Of a DNA stretch of 43,877 nucleotides, positions 31,936-40,473 are shown in pieces. A model generated the notes under the pieces. It was not told the DNA's origin. It saw only the letters and a program-made list of their open reading frames with translations, and searched no databases. The position numbers were made by a program, and so were the translations under genes. Positions within the stretch are counted from its first letter, which is position 1. The number at the start of each line of letters is the position of its first letter. This DNA is from an uncultured Porphyromonas sp. (GTDB lineage: Bacteria > Bacteroidota > Bacteroidia > Bacteroidales > Porphyromonadaceae): assembly GCA_900539765.1 (NCBI GenBank), contig UQDF01000013.1:1-43877 (forward strand). Reading direction: 5' to 3'.

Positions 31936-32751
31936 ATGGATTCTGTACGAGCGAAGAAATATCTAGGGCAGCACTTTCTCACGGACCGTGGCGCAGCACA
32001 GCGCATTGCCGACTCGGTCGCAGACTATATCGGTACGCCGATCCTAGAGGTGGGACCTGGTATGGGTGTCCTAACGCAGCCTCTCCTAGAGGCGGGACAC
32101 GACCTGCAGGTGATCGACATAGATCATGAGAGTATCGAATATCTGCACCAGCACTTCCCGCAATTGAGCCAAGAGGGGCGGATCATCGAGGGGGACTTCC
32201 TCAAGCTTCCCGCTGAGGAGCTGATACCTGGTCGGGCGGATGCGTCTTTTGTGGTGATCGGCAACTATCCGTACAATATCTCTTCGCAGATCTTCTTTCG
32301 CATCCTAGAGCTACGCGAGCGCATCCCAGCTGTGGCGGGTATGCTACAGCACGAGGTGGCACAGCGTCTGTGTGCTACGCCTGGAGGGCGCGACTATGGC
32401 ATCCTGAGCGTCTTGCTCCAGTGCTGGTACGACTGCGACTACCTCTTTAAGGTGTCTAAGCGTGACTTTAATCCACCGCCCAAGGTCGATGGTGGCGTGA
32501 TGATCGCACGACGAAATAGTCGCACCGAGCTACCCTGTGATGAGACTAACTTCAAGCGGGTGGTCAAGACCGCCTTCGGGCAGCGGCGGAAGATGCTACG
32601 CAATGCTTTGCAACCGCTCTTTGGCAAGGAGTTTCCCTACGCTGATCATGAGATCTTCACGCTCCGTGCGGAGCGTCTCTCGGTAGAGGACTTCATCGCT
32701 CTCACCTTGATGTACGAAGCACTACCAACTGACAACCTAACAACACCTTAA
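31936..32751 (+). CDS. rsmA: 16S rRNA (adenine1518/1519-N6)-dimethyltransferase RsmA (KsgA)
   Basis: The 271-residue methyltransferase dimethylates two adjacent adenines in the 3' helix of 16S rRNA. The N-terminal KKYLGQHFLTD is the family start. SAM-binding ILEVGPGMGVLTQPLLE follows, then the catalytic motif IV GNYPYNISSQI and the C-terminal FGQRRKMLRNAL region. The length is normal. The alkaline phosphatase gene starts 11 bp downstream, so the two are probably cotranscribed. Confidence 0.96.
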   Translation: MDSVRAKKYLGQHFLTDRGAAQRIADSVADYIGTPILEVGPGMGVLTQPLLEAGHDLQVIDIDHESIEYLHQHFPQLSQEGRIIEGDFLKLPAEELIPGRADASFVVIGNYPYNISSQIFFRILELRERIPAVAGMLQHEVAQRLCATPGGRDYGILSVLLQCWYDCDYLFKVSKRDFNPPPKVDGGVMIARRNSRTELPCDETNFKRVVKTAFGQRRKMLRNALQPLFGKEFPYADHEIFTLRAERLSVEDFIALTLMYEALPTDNLTTP

Positions 32752-32762
32752 ATATAACCTTT

Positions 32763-34457
32763 ATGAAAAGCATCTTGCGTATCTTACTGCTACTCCTCCC
32801 CACGCTCTCACTGATGGGGCAGCAGCGGGAGTACCCACTACCAGAGCGACCTGCGAAGAATGTGATCCTTCTCATCTCGGACGGCACCTCGCTACCGACA
32901 GTCTCACTAGCTCGCTGGTATCAGAGGGCGCTCGATCCTCAGGCGCAGCACCTAGCGCTCGACCCTTATCTCTCGGGAAGTGTCATCACCTACTGCTCCA
33001 ATGCACCGATCGGGGACTCGGCTCCGACCACCTCGTGCTATATGACGGGCGTCCCCTCGATCGATGGCTTTATCGCAACCTATCCGTACAGCGAGCCACA
33101 CAATGACCTCGTACCGCTCGACTCTTCGTGGTCTTACCGTCCTGTGGTGACCCTTCTAGAGGCTGCCAAGCAGACGCAAGGCAAGCGTATCGGGGTCGTC
33201 TGTACGTGCGAATTTCCTCACGCTACGCCAGCAGACTGCACGGCTCACACGCCTTCTCGCAGACTCTACAAGAGCATCGTGCCACAGATGGTGGACAATG
33301 GCGTGGACCTCCTCCTGGGTGGTGGTACCTCGCTGATGACGAGCGAACTAAAGGAGCGTCTGAGTAGACAGGGTATAGCACTTTACCTCGATGATCTCGC
33401 AGCTATGCGGGCGCATCGAGGGGGCGGTATGTGGGCGCTTTTTGGAGAGATGGATATGCCGTACGATATGGACAGCCGTTCGCTGGGAGACACGCTGCGC
33501 TATCCCTCGCTGGCTGAGATGACGGAGACGGCAATCCGTAATCTAGAGAACCCTAACGGCTTCGTCCTAATGGTGGAGGGCAGCAAGGTAGACTGGGCGG
33601 CTCACGCCAACGACCCCGTGGCGATGGCTACGGAGTTTCTAGCTTTTGACAAGGCGGTTGCCGTGGCGCTGGACTATGCGCAGCGAGACGGGAATACCAT
33701 CGTCCTCGTGACGGCAGACCATGGTAATAGCGGTATGAGCATCGGTCGTCCTGCCGACAAGGGTTATGCTCGTCTGACACTCGATGAACTGATCATGCCG
33801 CTGACACGCTTTCGCTACAGTTCGGTAGAGCTGGGACGTAAGACAAGTCAGACGGCGCTCTCACTCCTTGCTGATAGTCTCTACTTATGGAGCGGCATAC
33901 GACCTTCGGAGGAGGAGCTAGCAGAGATTAATGCGGTCGAGGACTACGCCTGCTCGACACTATCGACTGAGCAACGCAAGGCGAAGTACGAAGAGCTGGG
34001 CTGGAGCCAGAAGTATCGTCTGCAGGATTACTTCGTCGACTGGATGAAGCGTCACCTAATCATTGGCTTTACCACGCACGGGCATACGGGCGAAGAGGTC
34101 TTTCTCGCTAGCTACACGCCGCAACAGTTGACGCCGATCAGAGGTTGTGTGACCAACATGGATCTGCATAACTATATGCGTACGCAACTTGGTCTAGAGC
34201 AGACGATGCTAGAGCTCTCGGAGGAGTACTACGCGCCACACGATGCGCTCTTTCCTCAAGCTCAGTACAAGATCACAGGTGATCAGCCCGAGGAAAAGCG
34301 GATCACGATCCACTACCAGGGACACGAGATCGAGCTACGCGCCTACCAGCGCAGAGCATGGGTTGACGGGGTGGAGCAAGAGCTTCCGACGCCTGTCGTC
34401 TACGTCTCCGAGACGAACAAGTTTTACCTCTCTCGCACCTTGTCGCGCCAGCTTTAG
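32763..34457 (+). CDS. Secreted alkaline phosphatase
   Basis: The 564-residue product has a signal peptide (ILRILLLLLPTLSLMGQ). The alkaline phosphatase fold is seen as KNVILLISDGTSLPTV (metal Asp), APIGDSAPTTSCYMTG (Ser nucleophile in the DSA motif), MVEGSKVDWAAHANDPVAM and VLVTADHGNSGM (metal Asp and His), and THGHTGEEVFL (C-terminal His). It releases phosphate from monoesters in the periplasm or on the surface. About 120 C-terminal residues after the catalytic domain are not assignable. Its stop codon directly abuts the stop of the opposite-strand transporter gene. Confidence 0.88.
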   Translation: MKSILRILLLLLPTLSLMGQQREYPLPERPAKNVILLISDGTSLPTVSLARWYQRALDPQAQHLALDPYLSGSVITYCSNAPIGDSAPTTSCYMTGVPSIDGFIATYPYSEPHNDLVPLDSSWSYRPVVTLLEAAKQTQGKRIGVVCTCEFPHATPADCTAHTPSRRLYKSIVPQMVDNGVDLLLGGGTSLMTSELKERLSRQGIALYLDDLAAMRAHRGGGMWALFGEMDMPYDMDSRSLGDTLRYPSLAEMTETAIRNLENPNGFVLMVEGSKVDWAAHANDPVAMATEFLAFDKAVAVALDYAQRDGNTIVLVTADHGNSGMSIGRPADKGYARLTLDELIMPLTRFRYSSVELGRKTSQTALSLLADSLYLWSGIRPSEEELAEINAVEDYACSTLSTEQRKAKYEELGWSQKYRLQDYFVDWMKRHLIIGFTTHGHTGEEVFLASYTPQQLTPIRGCVTNMDLHNYMRTQLGLEQTMLELSEEYYAPHDALFPQAQYKITGDQPEEKRITIHYQGHEIELRAYQRRAWVDGVEQELPTPVVYVSETNKFYLSRTLSRQL

Positions 34458-35378
34458 CTACACTTTCTTGAGTTGTCGCATCAGAAGTGGCGACACAACT
34501 AGTAGCAAGACGGCAAGCAGGACGACACCGATGCCGACGCCTTGACCTAGGGAGAGCTCCTCGCCTAGGGCTAATGCCCCCACAATGACGGCTGTGAGTG
34601 GCTCCAACGCACCCATGATGGCGGTTGGCGTGGAGCCTATTCGCTGTACTGCCCAGACGAGCGTGATATTAGCGCAGACGGTCGGGATGAGTGCTAGCAG
34701 GGCGGTGTAGATCCACTGCGTCGTATTGTCTAGAAGGAGGCTGGCACCCGTAGCTTTGCAAAAGAGCGCAAAGAGTATGGTCGAGAGTCCCATCACGTAG
34801 GTGGTCAGCTTGAAGCTACTCATCGGCTCTAAGCGGGAGTGCCGAAGGATCACGATGTAGGTGGCGTAGCAAAAGCCAGAGAAGAGTACCGTGAAGAGTG
34901 GTCGCAGTGGGATGGCTGTCACGTCAGACTCAAAGAAGCCTGAGATGAGCGACACGCCACATAAAGCTAAGAGGACAGCCAGCCCCTGCAGTAAGTTTAT
35001 TCGCTGACGAAAGACGATAAACATAAGCAGTACCACAAACGTTGGGTAGCTGAAGTGAAGCACCGTCGCCACTCCCGAGGGCATATGCTGATACCCCTCG
35101 ATGAGCAGGAAGGAGGAGAAAAAGTATAAGACTGACAAGGCGAGCAGGATCAAGAAGCTTCGCCACGATACCCGCAGGGACTCTCTACGTATCACGACGA
35201 TGCTACCGACGATGAGTGCTGCGATGAGAAAGCGATACATCAGCACCGTCCCCTCAGCCACGCCCTGCGCCAGCACTGGTATGCTCAGCAGTGGTATCAG
35301 TCCAAAGGTTGCCGATGAAATGAGTCCCATCAGATAGCCCAGCCAGTCGGTCGTGGGGGTACTTGTCTTGTCTGTCAT
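34458..35378 (-). CDS. EamA/DMT-family transporter
   Basis: The 306-residue inner-membrane protein has ten hydrophobic segments in two EamA repeats. The first repeat contains GLIPLLSIPVLAQGV and GYQHMPSGVATVLHFSYP; the second contains CANITLVWAVQRIGSTPTAI and MGALEPLTAVIVGAL, the hallmark of the family. Substrates of this drug/metabolite group cannot be inferred from sequence. It lies downstream of rpoD on the same strand, separated by a terminator hairpin, and converges with the phosphatase gene with no intergenic space. Confidence 0.88.
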   Translation of the reverse strand: MTDKTSTPTTDWLGYLMGLISSATFGLIPLLSIPVLAQGVAEGTVLMYRFLIAALIVGSIVVIRRESLRVSWRSFLILLALSVLYFFSSFLLIEGYQHMPSGVATVLHFSYPTFVVLLMFIVFRQRINLLQGLAVLLALCGVSLISGFFESDVTAIPLRPLFTVLFSGFCYATYIVILRHSRLEPMSSFKLTTYVMGLSTILFALFCKATGASLLLDNTTQWIYTALLALIPTVCANITLVWAVQRIGSTPTAIMGALEPLTAVIVGALALGEELSLGQGVGIGVVLLAVLLLVVSPLLMRQLKKV

Positions 35379-35410
35379 ATAATATAAGGTTATTGGGTCG
35401 TATAGAAAAG

Positions 35411-35457
35411 GAGCCTCATTGCTCTAGCTACAGTCGTATGCTAGACCAATGAGGCTC
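35411..35457 (-). terminator. Terminator of rpoD
   Basis: GAGCCTCATTG pairs with CAATGAGGCTC (11 bp); after one mismatch TCTAGC pairs with GCTAGA, leaving an 11-nt loop. On the minus strand CTTTTCTAT follows. Confidence 0.75.
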
Positions 35458-35498
35458 TTTATGTAGTTGTGATGCGCCTCTGCTATCGAGCGAGACGA

Positions 35499-36359
35499 CT
35501 ATCCAAGATATGCTTTTAGGTACTCGCAGCGGTCAGACTGCTTGAGGCGACGGATCGCCTTCTCCTTGATCTGACGCACACGCTCACGAGAGAGCTTGGT
35601 ACGCTCACCGATCTCCTCGAGAGTCATCTCGGGGCAACCGATGCCGAAGAAGCAGCGTAGCACCTCCGCCTCACGATCTCCCAGCTGATCGAGGATACGA
35701 TCTATCTCTGCGGAGAGAGACTCGTTGATCAGACTGCTATCGGTCGAGGGCGTATCCTCATTGACCAGGACATCTAGCATATTATTGTCCTCACCCTCCA
35801 CAAAGGGAGCGTCGAGAGACTGATGCTTGCCCTGCACCTTGAGCGCCTCACGGATCTTGTCCTCGGGGAGCTCCAGCTCAGCAGCTATCTCCTGCGGACT
35901 AGGACGACGACCATTGAGCTGCTCGAACTTGACGATCGCCTTATTCATCTTCTGCTGTAGTCCCACCTGATTGAGCGGCAGGCGTACGATGCGTGACTGC
36001 TCGGCAAGTGCCTGCAGGATAGACTGGCGGATCCACCACACAGCGTAGGAGATGAACTTAAATCCACGTGTCTCGTCAAACTTCTCGGCCGCCTTGATCA
36101 TTCCAATATTTCCCTCATTGATCAGGTCAGGAAGGCTCAGACCTTGGTTCTGATATTGCTTTGCCACAGAGACGACAAACCGGAGGTTGGCCTCCACCAG
36201 CTTGTTCAATGCACGCCGATTACCACGATGTATCTCACGCGCTAGCTCCACCTCTTCTTCAGGAGATATGAGGCTCGTTCGCCCGATCTCTTGGAGGTAA
36301 CGATCCAGCGATGCACTCTCACGGTTGGTGATCGACTGATTGATTTTTAATTGTCTCAT
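35499..36359 (-). CDS. rpoD: Primary sigma factor RpoD (Bacteroidetes short form)
   Basis: The 286-residue sigma-70 factor lacks region 1.1, as is usual in Bacteroidetes. Region 1.2 is ESASLDRYLQEIGRTSLISP. Region 2 has NLRFVVSVAKQYQNQGLSLPD and FDETRGFKFISYAVWWIRQS. Region 3 has RPSPQEIAAEL. Region 4 has LGDREAEVLRCFFGI and the helix-turn-helix LEEIGERTKLSRERVRQIKE. It directs the TTTG/TAnnTTTG promoters listed here. I start at MRQLKI, the conserved family N-terminus; an ATG two codons earlier is also possible. Confidence 0.95.
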   Translation of the reverse strand: MRQLKINQSITNRESASLDRYLQEIGRTSLISPEEEVELAREIHRGNRRALNKLVEANLRFVVSVAKQYQNQGLSLPDLINEGNIGMIKAAEKFDETRGFKFISYAVWWIRQSILQALAEQSRIVRLPLNQVGLQQKMNKAIVKFEQLNGRRPSPQEIAAELELPEDKIREALKVQGKHQSLDAPFVEGEDNNMLDVLVNEDTPSTDSSLINESLSAEIDRILDQLGDREAEVLRCFFGIGCPEMTLEEIGERTKLSRERVRQIKEKAIRRLKQSDRCEYLKAYLG

Positions 36360-36365
36360 TGCCAT

Positions 36366-36699
36366 GGCTATACTCGATTAAAGGGTTCATTCTACTCTTG
36401 CTGGAGCTTGTCTCCTAGCCTCTACGACTCGTGAAGATGACTGCGCTAGAGGTACCACTTCTAGAGAGATGACTCAGATCTCATCACAGAGCTGATAGTT
36501 GTAGTCTCTAGGAAGGGGTAAATCAAGCCAGTGTACTCAAACCGATCGCAAAGGTCGTAAAAACAAATAACATAAGCGACATTTGTAAGGTACATTAACC
36601 TTTGGAGGTCTGAGCAACACTCTTTTCAGGGATCTAGCGAGCTTCAAGAACTCCGTCTCTCTTCTCTTTAGAGAGACAAACGACTAAAAGTTTATTTCA
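36366..36699. other. 334-bp region upstream of rpoD
   Basis: A weak -7-like box on the minus strand (GACCTTTG, 36549-36556) is one mismatch from consensus but lacks a -33 partner. A GTCTCTC/GAGAGAC hairpin (36655-36677) lies just after PBP1A and may end its transcript, though no U tract follows. I see no gene. Confidence 0.4.
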
Positions 36700-39054
36700 T
36701 CACTCTAAGATATCCTCCATAACGTCATCGACGGCGTCATCGACAGCTTCGCTCAGAGGCTCGTGTAGCTCGACCGTCGCCTGCTCGCCACATGGAGAGA
36801 AGCCCTCAGGCACGTTAAACGGCGTCTCCACCGAGTAGCCCAGCGACGAGTCTGCGTAGACAGCCTTCATAAAGTAGCCGAAGACAGGCAGCGCAGCCGA
36901 GGCACCCTGACCATACGCCATCGAGCGGAAGTGTATCGAGCGCTCCTCGCCACCGACCCAGCAGCCCGCCACGATCTCTGGAGAGAAACCGACGAACCAG
37001 CCATCGCTATTGCGCTGTGTCGTACCCGTCTTACCTCCCAGAGGCATCGTCAGATTGTGTCGGAAGCGTAGTCTACCGCCCGTACCGCCATCGACCACAG
37101 CGCGCATCATGTCAAGCATCTGCAGGGCTGCTCGTGCGGGGAGTACCTCCGTAAGATTGGCCGTAAAGGTCGCTACTACATTGCCATAGCGGTCCTCGAT
37201 ACGAGTCACGGGAATCGGGTCGACACGGATACCTTGATTGACGAAAGCACTGTAAGCCGCCACCATCTCGCTGACCGTCACGTCAGGTGTACCGAGAGCC
37301 ACCGAGACGACAGGGTCTATGTCACCCTTGATGCCGAAGGAGTGGAGCAAGCGAACAAAGGTATAGGGCGAGGTGCGTCCCATCAGGTATGCTGTGACCC
37401 AGTTCGAGGAGTTTTGCAGTCCCCACTTGATCGATACCATCTCTCCGACTCGCTTAGCACCAGTATTACGCGGCGTCCACGCCTTGCCATTGGCATCATA
37501 GAGCGTGATCGGCTGGTGCATCACCTGTTCACAGGGAGAGGTGCCCTGTATCATACTGAGGGAGTAGAGAAAAGGCTTGATCGTCGAGCCCACCTGTCGT
37601 CGTCCCTGAGAGACCATATCATACTTAAACGTGCGAAAGTCCACATCTCCGACATAAGCCAGGATATTACCATTGTGCGGATTCATCGCCATAAAGCCCG
37701 TGTGGAGGAAGTGCTTATAGTATAGCACCGAGTCCCGAGGAGTCATCTCCTTGTCGATCCAGCCGTTGTAGCTCCAGACGCGCATCTTGCGATTCTGGTC
37801 AAAAGTCTTGCGGATCTCCTCAGACGACATACCGAGCTTCTTAAGCGAGCGCCAGCGATCTGTGTTGCGCAGCGCACGCTCGATAGCCTCGTTGCGCTGT
37901 TGTGCCGTCAGGTCACTACTATAAGGAGCCAGCTTAGAGCCCCGCATCTCACGATCGAAGTTAGGCTGTACAAACTCGCTCATATGCTTCTGCACCGCCT
38001 CCTCAGCGTACTGCTGCATGCGACTATCGATCGTACCGTAGATCTTGAGTCCATCGGCATAGAGATCGTAGTGAGAGCCGTCAGACTTCTTGTTTTTCTG
38101 ACACCACCCATAGATCGGCTGTGTCTCCCAGAGGAGCGAGTCGATAGCATACTGCTCCTGGTTCCACTGCGAGTAGTCGCTTCGCTTAGGTTTCTTGGCA
38201 GTCAGTAAGAGACGCACGAACTCTCTATAGTAAGGCGCCAAGCCATCGGAATGCGCATTGCTGGTGAAGTTAACCCGAATCGGCTCAGCAGCAGATGTTG
38301 TGTAGGTCTCGTCCGATATGTATCCCGCTCTCTTCATCTGCTGGAGTACTACATTGCGACGTTTCAGCGGAGCTTCGCTGTCAGCGTGCAGCACAGGGTT
38401 GTAGAGCGAAGGATTCTTGCACATACCCACCAGCATCGCTGACTCGTTTAGATTCAGCTCTGAGGGCTTCTTGCCAAAGTAGGTCTGCGCAGCCGAGCGA
38501 ATACCGATAGCATTGTAGAGGAAGTCAAACTGATTGAGATACATCGCTATGATCTCCTCCTTGGTATAGTTGCGCTCCAGCTTGATCGCTATAACCCACT
38601 CGATCGGCTTCTGTAGGAGGCGTTGTAGCGTCGAGTTAGCATGAGGCGAGTAGAGCTGCTTAGCCAGCTGCTGCGTGATGGTACTACCACCACCACTAGC
38701 CGTATTGCGTAGCACGCCACGCTTGATGACAGCACGCCCCACGCCTCGCATATCGACACCCGAGTGCTTGTAAAAGCGCACATCCTCCGTAGCTATCAGA
38801 GCCTGCACCAGTGGCTCGGCCAGCTCGTCATAGCTCACGTAGATACGATTTGTCGAGCCATGGGCATAAGATCCTATCTGCACACCATCATCAGAGATCA
38901 GGACAGAGGCATACTTGTCGATAGGGTTTTGCAGCTGCTCCACATCTGGCATATAGCCTATGATCCCATGCCAGATCAATACGAAGATGATTAAGACCAA
39001 AGTCCAGAAGGCTACAAAGAGCCACCACAGCACCTTAATGATTCTTCCTTTCAT
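36700..39054 (-). CDS. Penicillin-binding protein 1A (bifunctional transglycosylase/transpeptidase)
   Basis: The 784-residue class A PBP polymerises and cross-links peptidoglycan. A single N-terminal membrane helix (about 8-30) anchors it. The GT51 domain (about 60-230) has EDVRFYKHSGVDMRGVGRA with the catalytic Glu and GGGSTITQQLAKQLYSP. The transpeptidase domain has the SxxK Ser in GSTIKPFLYSL, the SxN motif in QNSSNWVTA and KTGT in LGGKTGTTQ. The end is acidic (EAVDDAVDDVMEDILE). It lies downstream of the duplicated lipoprotein locus on the same strand, with only 52 bp between. Confidence 0.94.
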   Translation of the reverse strand: MKGRIIKVLWWLFVAFWTLVLIIFVLIWHGIIGYMPDVEQLQNPIDKYASVLISDDGVQIGSYAHGSTNRIYVSYDELAEPLVQALIATEDVRFYKHSGVDMRGVGRAVIKRGVLRNTASGGGSTITQQLAKQLYSPHANSTLQRLLQKPIEWVIAIKLERNYTKEEIIAMYLNQFDFLYNAIGIRSAAQTYFGKKPSELNLNESAMLVGMCKNPSLYNPVLHADSEAPLKRRNVVLQQMKRAGYISDETYTTSAAEPIRVNFTSNAHSDGLAPYYREFVRLLLTAKKPKRSDYSQWNQEQYAIDSLLWETQPIYGWCQKNKKSDGSHYDLYADGLKIYGTIDSRMQQYAEEAVQKHMSEFVQPNFDREMRGSKLAPYSSDLTAQQRNEAIERALRNTDRWRSLKKLGMSSEEIRKTFDQNRKMRVWSYNGWIDKEMTPRDSVLYYKHFLHTGFMAMNPHNGNILAYVGDVDFRTFKYDMVSQGRRQVGSTIKPFLYSLSMIQGTSPCEQVMHQPITLYDANGKAWTPRNTGAKRVGEMVSIKWGLQNSSNWVTAYLMGRTSPYTFVRLLHSFGIKGDIDPVVSVALGTPDVTVSEMVAAYSAFVNQGIRVDPIPVTRIEDRYGNVVATFTANLTEVLPARAALQMLDMMRAVVDGGTGGRLRFRHNLTMPLGGKTGTTQRNSDGWFVGFSPEIVAGCWVGGEERSIHFRSMAYGQGASAALPVFGYFMKAVYADSSLGYSVETPFNVPEGFSPCGEQATVELHEPLSEAVDDAVDDVMEDILE

Positions 39055-39101
39055 GTGAAAGTATATTATTCTTGTTTTCCACCTTTACGAGATAAACTCT
39101 T

Positions 39102-39109
39102 CAAAGCTA
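39102..39109 (-). promoter_or_regulatory. Possible -7 box for PBP1A
   Basis: Minus-strand TAGCTTTG fits TAnnTTTG and overlaps the end of the small secreted-protein gene. There is no clear -33. Confidence 0.3.
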
Positions 39110-39334
39110 GTATCTCAAGTGATTCATTGTTGTGTCTAACTCTTGCTTCGTGTAGGGAAGCAACGAAACAGATGACAGACCATAATTCTCTAGTATTCCA
39201 TACGGAACTTGCGGTAAGTCTACGTGCTCAAAGATTTTGTCTCGCTCTGATTCAATCTGCTGAGCAAAAGTTCTAGTTGTGACAACTAAAACAAGACATA
39301 ACAATGATAGCTTGAATATTCGATTGCGTTTCAT
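39107..39334 (-). CDS. Small secreted protein, array copy A, probably a truncated gene
   Basis: The 75-residue product has a signal peptide (IFKLSLLCLVLVVTTRTFAQ). A short conserved block follows: SERDKIFEHVDLPQVPYGIL, then EN-YGLSSVSLLPYTKQELDTT. The copy-B protein has nearly the same block. It resembles the N-terminal start of longer secreted Bacteroidetes proteins (D..kvPtGiL.dyg), so it may be only the first part of a larger gene cut by the tandem duplication. After ELDTT it diverges from copy B and ends in MNHLRY. It overlaps the lipoprotein gene by 4 bp (ATGA), suggesting translational coupling. Confidence 0.6.
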   Translation of the reverse strand: MKRNRIFKLSLLCLVLVVTTRTFAQQIESERDKIFEHVDLPQVPYGILENYGLSSVSLLPYTKQELDTTMNHLRY

Positions 39335-39939
39335 ATCATGATTACATTAAATACACCATCTGTTATCTTGCATGTGTCGATTTCGTTTGTCTCTGGATCT
39401 AACACAAGACACGTAAATTCAAACACACCCGAAAGATTGCCTTTAGGACGACTAGAACTAATTTTGTCATATTCAAAATCAGTTATTTGTATTGACCCTT
39501 CTATTAGGGGTGAGGAAAGATGAGGCTGGTCAAAGAAAAAATAGAAAGCATTTTGTAGCTCTGTTTTTTCGAAGAGATCAGAGTCCTTTTTTGTCATATC
39601 CCCAAAGACAATAAAGCTTTGGATAAGTTGTAGTTCAACTATCCGATTGAAAGCTGTTTCGTTTATCTCTCGCATAGATAACTCCACGACAGTTTTTTCT
39701 TTTGCAGAGTCTGTCGTTAATCTAAAGAATGAAGAGATTGGCTTTTGAAAAGTCCAAACCTCTTTAAACACTACAGGCTTGCCGTTTACGCGACAGGCGA
39801 GGTAGTTGCGATCTGTGGGGGGAGGGTCTTGGATTTGGTTGGGGTCTTTCGGGGAGCGAAAGAGACAACAAGAGGTGATGGCTAGTAGGCACCCTAGTAA
39901 ACCTACGAATTGTGCGATTCTTATATTTTGCTGTTTCAT
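39331..39939 (-). CDS. Lipoprotein, array copy A (constant N-terminus, variable body)
   Basis: The 202-residue product has a lipoprotein signal ending at AITSCC (Cys24 or Cys25), then a Pro/Asp-rich linker (KDPNQIQDPPPTD). The segment NYLACRVNGKPVVFK follows. The first 59 residues are identical to copy B; the rest is only about 40 percent identical by eye, with the same total length. The C-terminal pattern (SSPLIEGSIQITDF, NLSGVFEFTC, ITDGVFNV) resembles uncharacterised Bacteroidetes lipoprotein domains of the DUF6252 kind. The function is unknown; an envelope location is expected. It is translationally coupled to the small secreted-protein gene. Confidence 0.75.
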   Translation of the reverse strand: MKQQNIRIAQFVGLLGCLLAITSCCLFRSPKDPNQIQDPPPTDRNYLACRVNGKPVVFKEVWTFQKPISSFFRLTTDSAKEKTVVELSMREINETAFNRIVELQLIQSFIVFGDMTKKDSDLFEKTELQNAFYFFFDQPHLSSPLIEGSIQITDFEYDKISSSRPKGNLSGVFEFTCLVLDPETNEIDTCKITDGVFNVIMI

Positions 39940-39960
39940 AACTACGTGTGGTTTATAAGG

Positions 39961-40104
39961 CTATATATTCATATTGCTAAGACTACTGATATTCTGCTTA
40001 ATCTGTTCCGTTAGAGCAGCGTTCGGGTTACCATCGAGCTGTTGAGTCCGTCTATGATCTGCTGAAGCGTCACATAGTTCCGCAAATCTCACGAGTAGCC
40101 CTTT
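39961..40104 (-). pseudogene. Fossil C-terminal coding fragment in the array spacer, copy A side
   Basis: Forty-seven codons without a start read KGLLVRFAELCDASADHRRT, then QQLDGNPNAALTEQIKQNIS and end SLSNMNI-stop. They are in the same frame as the small secreted-protein gene that ends at 40219; the inverted repeat separates the two. The composition is protein-like (amphipathic, no bias). It is most simply the 3' end of a gene interrupted by the palindrome. Confidence 0.5.
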
Positions 40105-40201
40105 GTAGGGACGCACGATCTGTGCGTCCGTCCCCGTTAAAGGTTACTGAGTTACACGTCTTGTCGTTCGACAACGGACGCACAGATCGTGCGTCCCTAC
40201 A
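40104..40201. repeat. Long inverted repeat, copy 1 (27-bp arms)
   Basis: The arm TGTAGGGACGCACGATCTGT continues to GCGTCCG (40104-40130) and is perfectly complementary to 40175-40201, with a 44-nt loop. Each arm is itself a small hairpin (GGACGCAC/GTGCGTCC), and the loop holds TTGTCG/CGACAA. Outside, ACGAGTA and TACTCGT extend the palindrome after six unpaired bases each side. Confidence 0.85.
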
Positions 40202-40218
40202 CATCGTTACTCGTCTCA

Positions 40219-40473
40219 TCAGGCTATCCGACTTGCAGGATCTAGGTAGTTGAAATAGTTTGTTGTGTCTAGCTCTTGCTTCGTGTAGGAAAGCAGCGAA
40301 ACAGAAGACAGACCATAATCCTCCAAGATTCCATACGGAACTTGCGGTAAGTCTACGTGTTCAAAGATTTTGTCTCGCTCCGATTCAACCTGCTGAGTAT
40401 ATACTCTAATGGGGATAATTAGAGTTAAGAGGATGCAAACTAGAGCCTTCTTGTATTGTTGTTTACTTTTCAT
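40219..40473 (-). CDS. Small secreted protein, array copy B, probably truncated
   Basis: The 84-residue product begins at MKSKQQYKKALVCILLTLII, a signal peptide; this start gives a 4-bp ATGA overlap with the lipoprotein gene, as in copy A. The mature part repeats the conserved block SERDKIFEHVDLPQVPYGIL, then YGLSSVSLLSYTKQELDTTN, and ends YFNYLDPASRIA. After the stop the same frame would resume as the fossil ORF on the far side of the inverted repeat. It is likely a remnant of a longer secreted protein; it may still be made. Confidence 0.6.
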   Translation of the reverse strand: MKSKQQYKKALVCILLTLIIPIRVYTQQVESERDKIFEHVDLPQVPYGILEDYGLSSVSLLSYTKQELDTTNYFNYLDPASRIA

